Source: CAZSNH01 sp052388455 (GTDB lineage Bacteria > Pseudomonadota > Alphaproteobacteria > Rhizobiales > Hyphomicrobiaceae). From it: DNA of 64,000 nucleotides. Below, in pieces: positions 24,507 to 32,996 of the stretch. Position 1 is the first letter of the stretch. Each line of letters begins with the position of its first letter. The notes beneath the pieces were generated by a model. That model made no database searches. It saw only the letters and a list, made by a program, of their open reading frames with translations, and was not told the origin of the DNA. The position numbers and the translations under genes are program-made. Where the stretch lies: NCBI GenBank assembly GCA_052388455.1, contig JBQTIA010000005.1, positions 1-64,000 of the forward strand, read 5' to 3'.

Positions 24507-27503
24507 ATGTCCGCGAAGACCTCGACGAAAGCGTCAACGCTCACCATTCGCAAGCATTCGATCCTTCTGCCTTCGATCCTGCTCGCGCTCACCTCCCTGC
24601 TGTTCGTGGCCTACGCCTTGCCGTCGGACTATGGAAAGCTCGCGAAGCTGTTCGACATGGAGACGGCGAACCCGTCGTCGAGCGAGGTCCTCACCCGCGC
24701 CGGCGACATGTTCGTGGCCGATGACCCGACGCTCCGGAATGCCTTCTGGTCCGACTTCGGCCTGCATCCGTTACGTTTCGTCGGCGATGTTCTGTTTCCA
24801 CTTTTCAAAGCCTATCTCGAGGTGCTCGGGCAAGACTTCATCGACATCATCCAGAATGTCGTCGGTACCGCCGGCATCATCGCCCTCTACTCCCTCATTC
24901 CGGGTCTTGCCGGTCTCATCTACCGCCGCCAATTCACCACCTGGTTCCTGGCCTCGTTCATCGTGTTGCTGGCGGTGAATGCCTCGGGCCTGTTCCCGAA
25001 GCTGAGCATCGGCGGAGAGCCGATGCCGAGTTCGGGCAAGATGCTGTTCTTTCTCCTCACCCAGGTCGTCGTTCTGCTGACGGCCTATCGGCTGCGGCGC
25101 CACGGATCGGGCATCAGCGGGCTACCCCCCAGAATTCACAACTGGGTTCTGACCCTGCTCCTCGTCGGTGCAGGTTATGTGATCTACGACACGTGGGACC
25201 CCTTCTCGTCGAGCGCCGACCAAGCCCGCGAGAGCGCGTCACGCGACCACAAGGCCGCCCTCGACGATCAGCGGGCAGGCAAGGCGTCCGCCGGCTGGCG
25301 CGACTGCAGCGAGGCTCAATGCCCAGGTCTCGCACGTCTCGAATCCGGCCGCACCTCGCCGCTCTACTTCGGACTCTACGAGGTCACCTCCGGCGAGTGG
25401 GCCGCCTGCACGGCCGCTGCGCCGGACCTCTGCACCAAAAAAGAACCGCCTACGACGACAGGAAGCGATCGCCAGCCGGTCGAAGTGTCATTCGACGAAG
25501 CGAAGTCCTATGCAAGGTGGCTGAGCAGCCGGACGGGAGCATCGTACCGTCTGCCGTCCAAAGCCGAATGGGAGTACGCGGCGGCCGCCAACGCCCCCGC
25601 CGGATCGAAATGGTCTTTCGGCAGCGACCAGAACGAGCTCAGCAAATACGGCTGGTGGGGCGACTTCGGAGCCGAGCGCGCGCGTCACGTTGGACTTCTG
25701 CAACCGAACGGCTTCGGTCTCCACGACATACACGGCAATCTGTCGGAATGGATCGACCCCTGCCTTCGCGGAGGCGGTACGGCCGAGGAGCCCTGCGTCG
25801 AACCCCAGGGCAAGGCCATCGGCGGCCGCTTCGATCAGCTGCCTGACGAATTGGCGCTTGGGGCGGTGCCCTTTTCCGGCGGCCATTTTGGTAAGGCCGG
25901 CATCCGCCTCGTCCGTGATGCCGGCGACAAGGCTCCCGCCCTGCCGCCGGCGAGCCCGGAGCAGATCGGCGCTACGGCGCTCGCCGACCAGAAGGTGCCC
26001 GCACTGCCGCAGCGATCGATGTGGTCCCTCTTCACGAGCAGGTTCAGCGGCCTCATCTTCAAGTGGGAGGTCATCCTGCTCGGCCTGCCGCTCCTCTACA
26101 CGCTGTTCCGCAATGCGGGAGCGTGGATCAACCCGAAGCCGAAAAACATCGTCATCTGCCTCGACGGCACGAGCAACAACCCGGACCAGGTCGACCAGGG
26201 CTTCGCCGCGACGACCAACGTCTACAAGCTGTTCCGGATGCTGAAGGCCGATAAGCAGGAAATGTTCGAGCCGGGCGACGTGCTCAATGCATCCCTGTGC
26301 AAGCGATACGACGGCAAGCAGATCAGCCTCTACTACGCGGGCGTCGGCAACGCATTCGACAGCGATCCGCTGCTCAGCTTCCTCGGCCAGGCGACGGGCC
26401 TCGGCGCCGAAGACCTTGTCGAGCGGGCCTATCTCGATCTGGTCCGCGTCTATCGCCCGAACGACCGCGTCTTCATCTTCGGCTTCAGCCGCGGGGCCGC
26501 CATCACGCGGCTTCTGGCGAAGTCCATCGATGCACGTGGCGCGCCGCGCACGGTGTGGACGATCAAGCTGTTCGGCAAGCACCGGACGGTCTGGAGCTCG
26601 AAGGACAAGCGGCCGGTTCCGATCGTAGTGATCGGCTGCTGGGATACCGTCGGCTCGTTCGGAGTCGCCAAGACCATCGGCGGCGTCAACCTGCAGCAGC
26701 TCAACTTGTTCCGCGACATGTCGGTGCCGGACAACGTGAGGCAGGCCTATCACCTGGTCGCGCTCGACGAGAGCCGCCAGGAGTTCGAGCCGACGCTGAT
26801 GGATCCGGATCCGAACAGGCCCGAGCGCATCATCGAGGTCTGGTTCGCGGGCGACCATGCCAACATCGGCGGCGGCTGGGCCACCGACCGGCTGTCGGAC
26901 GTCACCCTGGATTTCCTCTTGCGCCATGTCAGCAGCGGCTACGCCGACACCAAGGAGGAGGCCGGCAAGGAGGACTGGGGCCTGCACCTCGTGGCGTGGA
27001 AGGCCGACAAGCTCGATCACTGGAAGCGGCAGACCCTGGACGCGCATGTGGTCGACCCGGATCCGCTCGGCCAGATCCAGATCTCCTTCAGCCACGTGTT
27101 CAACTACCGGCCGCGCAAAGTGCCGCCGCACGCCATCATCCACGACACGGTTTTCGAGCGCATGGTGTCCTCGCTGCCGCTCTACGCGCCGCAGTCGCTG
27201 TTCGATCTCAACGACGAACTCGACAGGCGGCGCGACCTGATCGATGGCCAGGTCGCCAAGCTGACGGAAAGCAAGCTCCTGTCCGCCGACGATCTCAAGA
27301 AGATCGAAGGCTACAAAATGAAGCTGCGTCTCAACCGTTTCGAGGACTACTACAGGGACAAGCTCCGGCCGTCGTTCAGCAGCGAGTACGTCGCCAAGGA
27401 GATCGCGCTCGCCAACGGCCCGAACGGATCACTCGACATTGACGTTCGGAGCAGAACAGGTGGTGTGACGACGGGTGTCGCACCGGTCGCGGCACCGATT
27501 TGA
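24507..27503 (+). CDS. Fusion protein: membrane segments, FGE-sulfatase-like domain, DUF2235 lipase-like domain
   Basis: A 998-aa multidomain protein. The N-terminal 240 residues hold about five hydrophobic helices (from ILLPSILLALTSLLFVAYAL to WVLTLLLVGAGYVIYDTW). Residues about 266-473 resemble the FGE/SUMF1 fold: YFGLYEVTSGEWAAC, YRLPSKAEWEYAAAANAP, NGFGLHDIHGNLSEWIDPC. Another membrane helix (FKWEVILLGLPLLYTLF) follows. From about 546 the DUF2235 domain begins (IVICLDGTSNNPDQ), with the lipase elbow GFSRG (Ser661), GCWDTVGSFG, and WFAGDHANIGGGW. DUF2235 is found in T6SS Tle1 phospholipases, but no secretion genes are near. The order of domains is unusual. Confidence 0.75.
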   Translation: MSAKTSTKASTLTIRKHSILLPSILLALTSLLFVAYALPSDYGKLAKLFDMETANPSSSEVLTRAGDMFVADDPTLRNAFWSDFGLHPLRFVGDVLFPLFKAYLEVLGQDFIDIIQNVVGTAGIIALYSLIPGLAGLIYRRQFTTWFLASFIVLLAVNASGLFPKLSIGGEPMPSSGKMLFFLLTQVVVLLTAYRLRRHGSGISGLPPRIHNWVLTLLLVGAGYVIYDTWDPFSSSADQARESASRDHKAALDDQRAGKASAGWRDCSEAQCPGLARLESGRTSPLYFGLYEVTSGEWAACTAAAPDLCTKKEPPTTTGSDRQPVEVSFDEAKSYARWLSSRTGASYRLPSKAEWEYAAAANAPAGSKWSFGSDQNELSKYGWWGDFGAERARHVGLLQPNGFGLHDIHGNLSEWIDPCLRGGGTAEEPCVEPQGKAIGGRFDQLPDELALGAVPFSGGHFGKAGIRLVRDAGDKAPALPPASPEQIGATALADQKVPALPQRSMWSLFTSRFSGLIFKWEVILLGLPLLYTLFRNAGAWINPKPKNIVICLDGTSNNPDQVDQGFAATTNVYKLFRMLKADKQEMFEPGDVLNASLCKRYDGKQISLYYAGVGNAFDSDPLLSFLGQATGLGAEDLVERAYLDLVRVYRPNDRVFIFGFSRGAAITRLLAKSIDARGAPRTVWTIKLFGKHRTVWSSKDKRPVPIVVIGCWDTVGSFGVAKTIGGVNLQQLNLFRDMSVPDNVRQAYHLVALDESRQEFEPTLMDPDPNRPERIIEVWFAGDHANIGGGWATDRLSDVTLDFLLRHVSSGYADTKEEAGKEDWGLHLVAWKADKLDHWKRQTLDAHVVDPDPLGQIQISFSHVFNYRPRKVPPHAIIHDTVFERMVSSLPLYAPQSLFDLNDELDRRRDLIDGQVAKLTESKLLSADDLKKIEGYKMKLRLNRFEDYYRDKLRPSFSSEYVAKEIALANGPNGSLDIDVRSRTGGVTTGVAPVAAPI

Positions 27504-27825
27504 GACCCAGTCCAGGGACTTGCGCATACGTGACGTGTATGCCGCGAAGCATCCCTGCGGTCCTGTCGATCCTTGCCAACAAGCCTTACGGCTAGGTTCA
27601 GTTGCAGACGGAGATTCCCCATTTGCCGTCACCCCGGCGGTCCGCGCCCTGCGCAGCTGCGCCGCGACGCCGGGATGGGGAGTGTCCCAATCGACCGCGA
27701 CGTTCGACTTCGCGAAATTTCCGCCCCACCTTTGACCAAGTTTTTGCGCGGGGTCTCGCCGCAGCGCGGCCGGGCGTGGCAGGCTGGCCGGAGATCACAC
27801 GAAAATCACGAGGGAGATGAGCGGT
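27504..27825. other. Intergenic region with one palindrome
   Basis: About 320 bp. A GC-rich dyad with arms CCCCGGCG and CGCCGGG is visible around 27637-27680, resembling scattered REP-type palindromes. No gene is convincing. The CapA-like gene follows. Confidence 0.4.
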
Positions 27826-29271
27826 ATGAAGGTTCGGTGGTTCGGGGGGGCGCTGCTGATGCCTGCGCTTCTGGTCGGCAGTCTGACGGTGGCCCTGGCC
27901 GGTGCGGATGGGGCGGGCGACCCGCAGCTCGTGGCGCCGCCCGAGCCGGCCGCGCGGCCGCCGTCGGTCGGTGAGCCTCTCGAACCGCAGCTTGTCGCGC
28001 CGCCATCGCCCGCCGCGAGGCCCGAGCCGCAAGCGGAACCGTTGCCTGTCCCGAAGCCGGCTGTGGCGAAGCCGAACGGCGGGGCCGCCCCGCAGTTCAC
28101 CATCACGCTGGCCGGCGACACCGGCTTCAGTCCGCACCTCGCGCCGGTCAATCCGCGCACCTCGTCCAAGAGGGGCCGCACGCTCACTTTCGAGCAGGCG
28201 TTTGCGCCGATGGCGAAAGATGCGAACGGCGAATTGAATTTCGTCAACGTCGAGACGGTCATCACCGAGCGCAACGATCTCGAGCGCGACACCAAGGGTC
28301 AGGGCGGGCCGTTCAATTTCCGCTCTCACCCGAACGGGTTTGCCCATCTGGTGTCGAAGGGCGTCAACCTGTTCTCCCTCGCCAACAATCACTCCATGGA
28401 CTTCGGCGAGGCGGGACTGCGCGACACGCTGAAATACGCGAATGCCATGGAGAAATCCGGCCTCAAGGCGCATGCCGGCGTGGGTCTCAATCGCGAGGAG
28501 GCGAGCCGGCCGAAGATCGTCGACGCCAGCGCGGCAAAGGTCGCGTTCTCGGCCATCGGCATCGTGACCAACAATCTGGAACGCCATCGGGCTGGCGAGG
28601 ACAAACCGGGCCAGATCGCCTATCGCTTCGACGAGGACTACCGGCTGGTGGTCGATCGCCTGAAGGAGCCCAAGGCCGACTACCGCGTGCTGTCGATCCA
28701 CTACGGCGTCGAGGGGCAGGTGCGCGCGGATTTGGACCAGCTCAAGAACTGGCGGCGGGAGGCGAAGGGCGGTGTCGACCTCATCGTCGGGCATCACGCC
28801 CATGTCGTGCGCGGCGTCGAGATGACGGACAACGGCGCGCTCATTTTCTACGGGCTCGGCAATTTTCTGCATCACGGCACCGCCGACATCACCGGCAATC
28901 ACGTCTGCCGCAGCTACGGCCTGTTCGCGCGCGTGCATGTCGCCGCGGGGTCTGACGGGCGGTGGCGTACGCGGGCTGTCGAGGCGATTCCCATCACCGA
29001 CACGCACATCGCACCGCGGCGCTACCCGTCCGTCGACGTGTCGCACTATCGCGTGCACGCGCTGAATTATCTCGGCGAGACGCTGGACGACGCTTCGACG
29101 GGTGCGAAGGGCATGCGCTTCACGCCGCAATCCGACGGCAGCGGGCTCTATTGCGTCGAGGGAGCGGCCGGCGATGGCGGAAAGATCGGCGCGCTCTGCA
29201 AAGGCTGGAAACCCTCCCCGCCGATCCCCCCCGGCATGCGCGGCGCCATCGCCGGAAGCTGCGTGAAGTAG
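27826..29271 (+). CDS. CapA-family (PGA-cap) metallophosphatase-like secreted protein
   Basis: The 481-aa protein begins with a signal peptide (LLMPALLVGSLTVALAGADG) and a Pro-rich linker (PEPAARPPS and similar). The CapA fold then runs from ITLAGDTGFS through NFVNVETVITE, LANNHSMDFGEAGL, LSIHYGVEGQ, DLIVGHHAHVVRGVE and GALIFYGLGNFLHH. These are the metal-ligand motifs of calcineurin-like phosphoesterases of the CapA group. CapA takes part in poly-gamma-glutamate export in Bacillus, but capB and capC are absent here, so the role is open. I prefer ATG 27826 to ATG 27817 because the GAGGGAG site lies too close to the latter. Confidence 0.75.
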   Translation: MKVRWFGGALLMPALLVGSLTVALAGADGAGDPQLVAPPEPAARPPSVGEPLEPQLVAPPSPAARPEPQAEPLPVPKPAVAKPNGGAAPQFTITLAGDTGFSPHLAPVNPRTSSKRGRTLTFEQAFAPMAKDANGELNFVNVETVITERNDLERDTKGQGGPFNFRSHPNGFAHLVSKGVNLFSLANNHSMDFGEAGLRDTLKYANAMEKSGLKAHAGVGLNREEASRPKIVDASAAKVAFSAIGIVTNNLERHRAGEDKPGQIAYRFDEDYRLVVDRLKEPKADYRVLSIHYGVEGQVRADLDQLKNWRREAKGGVDLIVGHHAHVVRGVEMTDNGALIFYGLGNFLHHGTADITGNHVCRSYGLFARVHVAAGSDGRWRTRAVEAIPITDTHIAPRRYPSVDVSHYRVHALNYLGETLDDASTGAKGMRFTPQSDGSGLYCVEGAAGDGGKIGALCKGWKPSPPIPPGMRGAIAGSCVK

Positions 29272-29274
29272 TGG

Positions 29275-29511
29275 GGGACATGACCCGAATGCGCGGCATC
29301 CGCATTCGGGATCGTGTCCCTGTCAACTCTCAAAAACTCGTCATGGCCGCCTTCGCGGCCATGACAGAAATTCTTGGTGGGTTCGGGGACACCATACTTA
29401 TCTGCCCACAGAACAATCGCAGCGACGATCTTGCGCCAGCGGGACACGATCCCGATCGCGCTGACTTCGTTGACAAGCAGGCCGTGCCGTCAGGCGATCG
29501 GGTCATGTCCC
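29275..29511. repeat. Composite inverted repeat between CapA-like and hydrolase genes
   Basis: Three palindromes in 237 bp. The left one (29275-29320) has arms starting GGGACATGACCCGA and TCGGGATCGTGTCCC. The right one (29441-29511) has the same two sequences in reversed order, so the outer ends of the block are exact reverse complements over 14 bases and the inner ends over 15. The middle holds a perfect 11-bp hairpin at 29340-29365 with loop CTTC, and GGGGACACCATACTTA at 29385. This looks like a decayed MITE or REP-type element. Confidence 0.6.
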
Positions 29512-29517
29512 GTTCCG

Positions 29518-30441
29518 CTACCTGTCGATGAACGGCCGCAGGATCGCCATCAGCGCGCCGGGGCGCTGGTCCTGGGGGAGGTGATTGCAGCCGCGCAGGG
29601 TTTTCAGCGTTGCGTTCGGCAGCATGCGGGCGAGGCGGCGGCCGGCGGCGAGGGGCACGATATCGTCGCTACGGCACCACACCAGCAGCGTGGGCAGGGC
29701 CAGCGTGCGGGCGGCGGCCTCGACAGATATATCGGTGTCTCCGACGAGGGCGCGGGCCGTGGCGAGGAACGCGCGCTTGGCGGAGAACTCCGAATAGGGC
29801 GCGGCGTAGCCTTCGATGTCCTCCTCCGTGATGCCGCGGCGGCTGCCGCGCGAGGCTTCCAGCAATTGCCGCGCGATGAGTCGCGGCGGCAGCGGCAGCA
29901 GCAGCGCTTCGGGAACGCCGGGCACGAGCACGAAATCGTAGGAGCGGGGCAGTGAGCCGGGCAGCGCAGGTGCGTCGATCAGAACGAGACTGGCCATGCG
30001 GCCAGGGTCCTCCCGCAGGAGCATCGCCGTCCGCAGGGCCACCGCACCGCCGAACGAGTGACCGACCAGCGTCACCCCGTCGAGGCCGCGTTTCCTCACG
30101 AATGCGGCGACGAGGTGTGCCTGATCGACGGCCCCATAAGCGTCGTCGAGCGGCTTGTCGGAGCGGCCGAAGCCCTTGAGGTCGAGGGCGATGACGCGGT
30201 GCGTGCGGGCGAGATCGGGCGCGATGTGCCGCCAGGTGAAGGTCGAGGCGCCGAGGCCGTGCAGCAGCACGACCGGCGGCCCTTCGCCCTGGTCCTCGGC
30301 GTAGAGGACGACCGGCTGGCCGGTCTTGCCGGCGACCTCGGTTCGGTAAGCCGGCAAGCGCCCTTCGGCGCCAACCAGCGTCGGCGCAAGCACGATCAAG
30401 AGGCTGAGGAGGGCAGTCGCGCGCCGGATGCAGCGTTTCAC
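29518..30441 (-). CDS. Alpha/beta hydrolase with signal peptide
   Basis: The 307-aa protein shows all hydrolase marks: VVLLHGLGASTFTWRH (oxyanion), VGHSFGGAVALR (nucleophile serine), VWCRSDDIVPLAAG (acid) and the final NHLPQDQRP (histidine). A signal-like helix (ALLSLLIVLAPTLVGAEG) leads. I start at GTG 30441, which overlaps the stop of the upstream YARHG gene in a GTGA quartet; upstream extension is an alternative frame of that gene. Translation of the two genes is probably coupled. Substrate unknown. Confidence 0.8.
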   Translation of the reverse strand: MKRCIRRATALLSLLIVLAPTLVGAEGRLPAYRTEVAGKTGQPVVLYAEDQGEGPPVVLLHGLGASTFTWRHIAPDLARTHRVIALDLKGFGRSDKPLDDAYGAVDQAHLVAAFVRKRGLDGVTLVGHSFGGAVALRTAMLLREDPGRMASLVLIDAPALPGSLPRSYDFVLVPGVPEALLLPLPPRLIARQLLEASRGSRRGITEEDIEGYAAPYSEFSAKRAFLATARALVGDTDISVEAAARTLALPTLLVWCRSDDIVPLAAGRRLARMLPNATLKTLRGCNHLPQDQRPGALMAILRPFIDR

Positions 30442-30734
30442 CGTCGGCAGCCCTTGGCGCGTTCGGCGGCATGCATTTCCGAAATCTGATCGCGCTGGGA
30501 CTGGCTCAAGGGAACGTCGCGGACGTCGTCGAACTGGCAGCCCGCATTTCCGAACCGCTTGATCGCCTTCGGCGTGGTGAAGCAGTAGCCCGCCGCTTTG
30601 TAGATCGCGTTGCGCGTCTCCCACAGTTCGTCGCAGCTCCACTTGCGATAGTCGTCACCCGCGCGTGCCGGGATTGCGCCGACCGAGGTTGCGATGGCCA
30701 ACAGAGCACCCGTAAGGGCGGGAACCACGCGCAT
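30438..30734 (-). CDS. YARHG-domain secreted protein
   Basis: The 98-aa protein has a signal peptide (MRVVPALTGALLAIATSVG, cleaved near ARA) and a YARHG-type core: CDELWETRNAIYKAAGYCFTT, followed by KRFGNAGCQFDDV. YARHG domains are small extracellular domains thought to bind peptidoglycan or other envelope parts. Start ATG 30734 has GGAG upstream. Its stop overlaps the GTG of the hydrolase by 4 bases, so the two form one unit. Confidence 0.75.
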   Translation of the reverse strand: MRVVPALTGALLAIATSVGAIPARAGDDYRKWSCDELWETRNAIYKAAGYCFTTPKAIKRFGNAGCQFDDVRDVPLSQSQRDQISEMHAAERAKGCRR

Positions 30735-30889
30735 GGAGTCGTCTCCGTTCGAACCGAGGCACACCTGACGACAACCCTAACGCCGGCATCCCTTGCCGTC
30801 ATCCACGCCGCGTGAGGCTCGCACCCGAACCCGTCGGCATTGATGGGTCTCGTGAGGCGACCGTCGGAAATCGCAGCCCATAGCCGACC

Positions 30890-30898
30890 TGTGGATAA
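30890..30898 (-). promoter_or_regulatory. DnaA box (TTATCCACA) upstream of mraZ
   Basis: The plus strand reads TGTGGATAA, the exact reverse complement of the consensus DnaA box TTATCCACA. A single 9-mer can arise by chance, so function is inferred only from its place 238 bp before mraZ. Confidence 0.4.
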
Positions 30899-30921
30899 CA
30901 CCGCCAGCCCACGGACTATGG

Positions 30922-30936
30922 TTAACCAACCATTGA
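30922..30936. promoter_or_regulatory. CtrA-like site (TTAA-N7-TTGA)
   Basis: TTAA, seven bases, TTGA: 7 of 8 consensus positions of the CtrA box TTAA-N7-TTAA. CtrA controls division and cell-cycle genes in many alphaproteobacteria. Confidence 0.42.
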
Positions 30937-31135
30937 CGCCCATAAAAAACCATGCAATCCCATATACGCCCGTCCGCACCGGGCAAGGGCTCGTGGCGTT
31001 GGCGCCGGTCTGGTCGAGGGCCCGGACCCGAGCGACCGCCACGGCCCCGCCGGTCGGACGGACATTGGCTTTACTTCCGCTGCCCACCGGCCGGGAGGCC
31101 CGTTTCGTGCGTCGAGGATCACCGAGCCCCGAAGG

Positions 31136-31642
31136 ATGGACCGCTTTGTCTCGACATTCACGAACAGGATCGACGCCAAGGGCCGGGTCTCGATCCCGGC
31201 GCCCTTCCGCGCCGTGCTCGAGCGCGACGGCTACCAGCAGGGCAGCCTCGGCGGCGTCTACTGCTACCCCTCGCTCGACGCTCGCGCGCTCGATGCGGGC
31301 GGCGAAAGACTTGCGAAGAAAATCGACGGGCTTCTCCGCGGCCTGCCGGACTATTCGGACGAGCGGGATGAACTCTCTGTCGCGCTCTACGGCGACGTCC
31401 AGGTACTCGGCATCGACGGCGACGGACGCATCGTGCTTCCTCAGGCGCTGCGCGACCACGCCGGGATCACCGACCAGATCACCTTCGTCGGTCTTGGCGA
31501 CAAGTTTCAGATGTGGGCACCCGCCGCCTTCGACGAGCGGCGTACGCGGGCCCGCGAGAAGGTTCGAGATCACAGAAATCTACTCGGCGCGGGGAGCGGC
31601 CGACCGTCGGGAGACGGCGGCGACGAGGGAGCACGGGGTTGA
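31136..31642 (+). CDS. mraZ: Transcriptional regulator MraZ
   Basis: First gene of the dcw cluster; MraZ is an AbrB-fold DNA-binding protein that regulates the cluster. The 168-aa protein has the doubled fold: VSTFTNRIDAKGRVSIPAPFR at the start and VLGIDGDGRIVLPQALRDHAGI in the second half. The Gly/Asp-rich tail is unstructured. The only ribosome-like sequence (GAAGG) abuts the ATG at 31136, closer than usual, so initiation may be weak. Its stop overlaps the TTG start of rsmH. Confidence 0.92.
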   Translation: MDRFVSTFTNRIDAKGRVSIPAPFRAVLERDGYQQGSLGGVYCYPSLDARALDAGGERLAKKIDGLLRGLPDYSDERDELSVALYGDVQVLGIDGDGRIVLPQALRDHAGITDQITFVGLGDKFQMWAPAAFDERRTRAREKVRDHRNLLGAGSGRPSGDGGDEGARG

Positions 31643-32658
31643 GTCCGAGCGGGACATCCGGAAGACCACCGGAAGCCCGTGTGGCGGGACGGCACATCCC
31701 CGTGCTCATCTCGGAGGTGCTGGAGCAACTCGCGCCGGTTCCGGGCGAGACATACATTGACGCGACCTTCGGCGCCGGCGGGTATTCGAGGGCGCTGCTC
31801 GAAGCGACAGATTGCAAGGTTCTGGCGCTGGATCGCGATCCGCACGCCGTGCGCGACGCGGCCGCCCTTTGCGCTCAGTTTCCCGGACGGCTGACCGTCG
31901 TCGAGGCCCCGTTCAGTCGCCTTGAAGACGTGGCGCGCGGCTCCCTGTCCTCCGACGCCGAGCCCGGCCGTCCTTCGGTGTTCACGCCGCCGGACGGCAT
32001 CGTGTTCGACATCGGCGTCTCCTCGATGCAGCTCGACGAGGCGGAACGGGGTTTTTCGTTCCAGCGCGACGGGCCGCTCGACATGCGCATGTCGCAATCG
32101 GGAGAGAGCGCGGCCGACATCGTGAACACTTTAGGCGAGAAACCGCTGGCCGATCTCATCTACGAGTTCGGCGAGGAACGCCGCTCGCGCGCCATCGCGA
32201 GGGCCATCTTGGCGCGACGCGCGGAGCGGAGGTTCACGACCACTCTCGACCTCGCCGACGTGGTGATGCGCGCCTATCGCGGCCAGCGCGAGGAGGGCCG
32301 GCATCCGGCGACGCGCACCTTCCAGGCGCTCAGAATGCACGTCAACGACGAATTGGGCGAGCTGCGGCGCGGTCTCGAAGCCGCCGAGCGCCTCCTGAAG
32401 CCGGGCGGGCGGCTGGTGGTCGTCACCTTCCACAGTCTCGAAGACCGGATCGTGAAAACCTTCCTCGCCGACCGCGCCGGCCGAGCCCCGCGCGGCTCAC
32501 GCTATCTCCCCGAAACGATAAAACTTTCGAGCCCGAGTTTCCGGATTGTTAACCTTCGTCCGTTAACTCCTTGTCAAGGTGAATTGGACGTCAACCCGCG
32601 TGCGCGGTCGGCACGGCTGAGAGCAGCCGTCCGCACCGAAGCCCCAGCACAGAGCTGA
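31639..32658 (+). CDS. rsmH: 16S rRNA m4C1402 methyltransferase
   Basis: Methylates N4 of C1402 in 16S rRNA with SAM. The 339-aa protein has the start motif HIPVLISEVLEQL, SAM-binding DATFGAGGYSRALLE, GIVFDIGVSSMQLDEAERGFSF, and RTFQALRMHVNDELGEL. I choose the TTG at 31639, which overlaps the mraZ stop in a TTGA quartet and has GAGGGA about 8 bases before it. GTG 31681 is an alternative. An upstream ATG would run through mraZ. Confidence 0.9.
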   Translation: MSPSGTSGRPPEARVAGRHIPVLISEVLEQLAPVPGETYIDATFGAGGYSRALLEATDCKVLALDRDPHAVRDAAALCAQFPGRLTVVEAPFSRLEDVARGSLSSDAEPGRPSVFTPPDGIVFDIGVSSMQLDEAERGFSFQRDGPLDMRMSQSGESAADIVNTLGEKPLADLIYEFGEERRSRAIARAILARRAERRFTTTLDLADVVMRAYRGQREEGRHPATRTFQALRMHVNDELGELRRGLEAAERLLKPGGRLVVVTFHSLEDRIVKTFLADRAGRAPRGSRYLPETIKLSSPSFRIVNLRPLTPCQGELDVNPRARSARLRAAVRTEAPAQS

Positions 32659-32705
32659 TCGCCGCACACGGGACCACGGACGAGACAGCAGCCGGAGAAC
32701 CGTTC

Positions 32706-32996
32706 ATGCGTGCCGCAACCCTTTCCGCCGTCTTCATGGCCATCGCCAGCGCGTTTCTGGTCTACGGCCTCAACTACGATACACGCCTCATCGAGGCCCG
32801 CGTGCTCGCCGCCGAGCGCGCTGCCGAGGCTGCCCGCGGCGACATCGCCGTGCTGAAGGCCGAGCGCGCGCACCTTTCGCGCCCGGAGCGCATAGAGCCG
32901 CTGGCCCGCGCCCAGGGCCTGCGTCCGCCCGTCGAGCGTCAGTTCGTCGGCGAGGGCGAGGACGCCGGCATCATCACCGGCTCGACGACGCGATAA
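32706..32996 (+). CDS. ftsL: Cell division protein FtsL
   Basis: Bitopic divisome protein of 96 aa. One N-terminal membrane helix (LSAVFMAIASAFLVYGLNYDT) is followed by a periplasmic coiled coil (LIEARVLAAERAAEAARGDIAVLKAERAHLSRPERIEPLARAQG, in heptad rhythm). It scaffolds FtsB and FtsQ and activates FtsWI. The stop overlaps the ftsI start by one base (TAATG). Confidence 0.88.
   Translation: MRAATLSAVFMAIASAFLVYGLNYDTRLIEARVLAAERAAEAARGDIAVLKAERAHLSRPERIEPLARAQGLRPPVERQFVGEGEDAGIITGSTTR

Larger units (their letters stand above)
30735..31135. other. Regulatory region upstream of the dcw cluster
   Basis: About 400 bp separating the YARHG gene from mraZ, with no protein-like frame. It contains an exact DnaA-box sequence at 30890-30898 and a CtrA-type half-matched site at 30922-30936. 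Both fit cell-cycle control of the division genes downstream. Confidence 0.5.
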
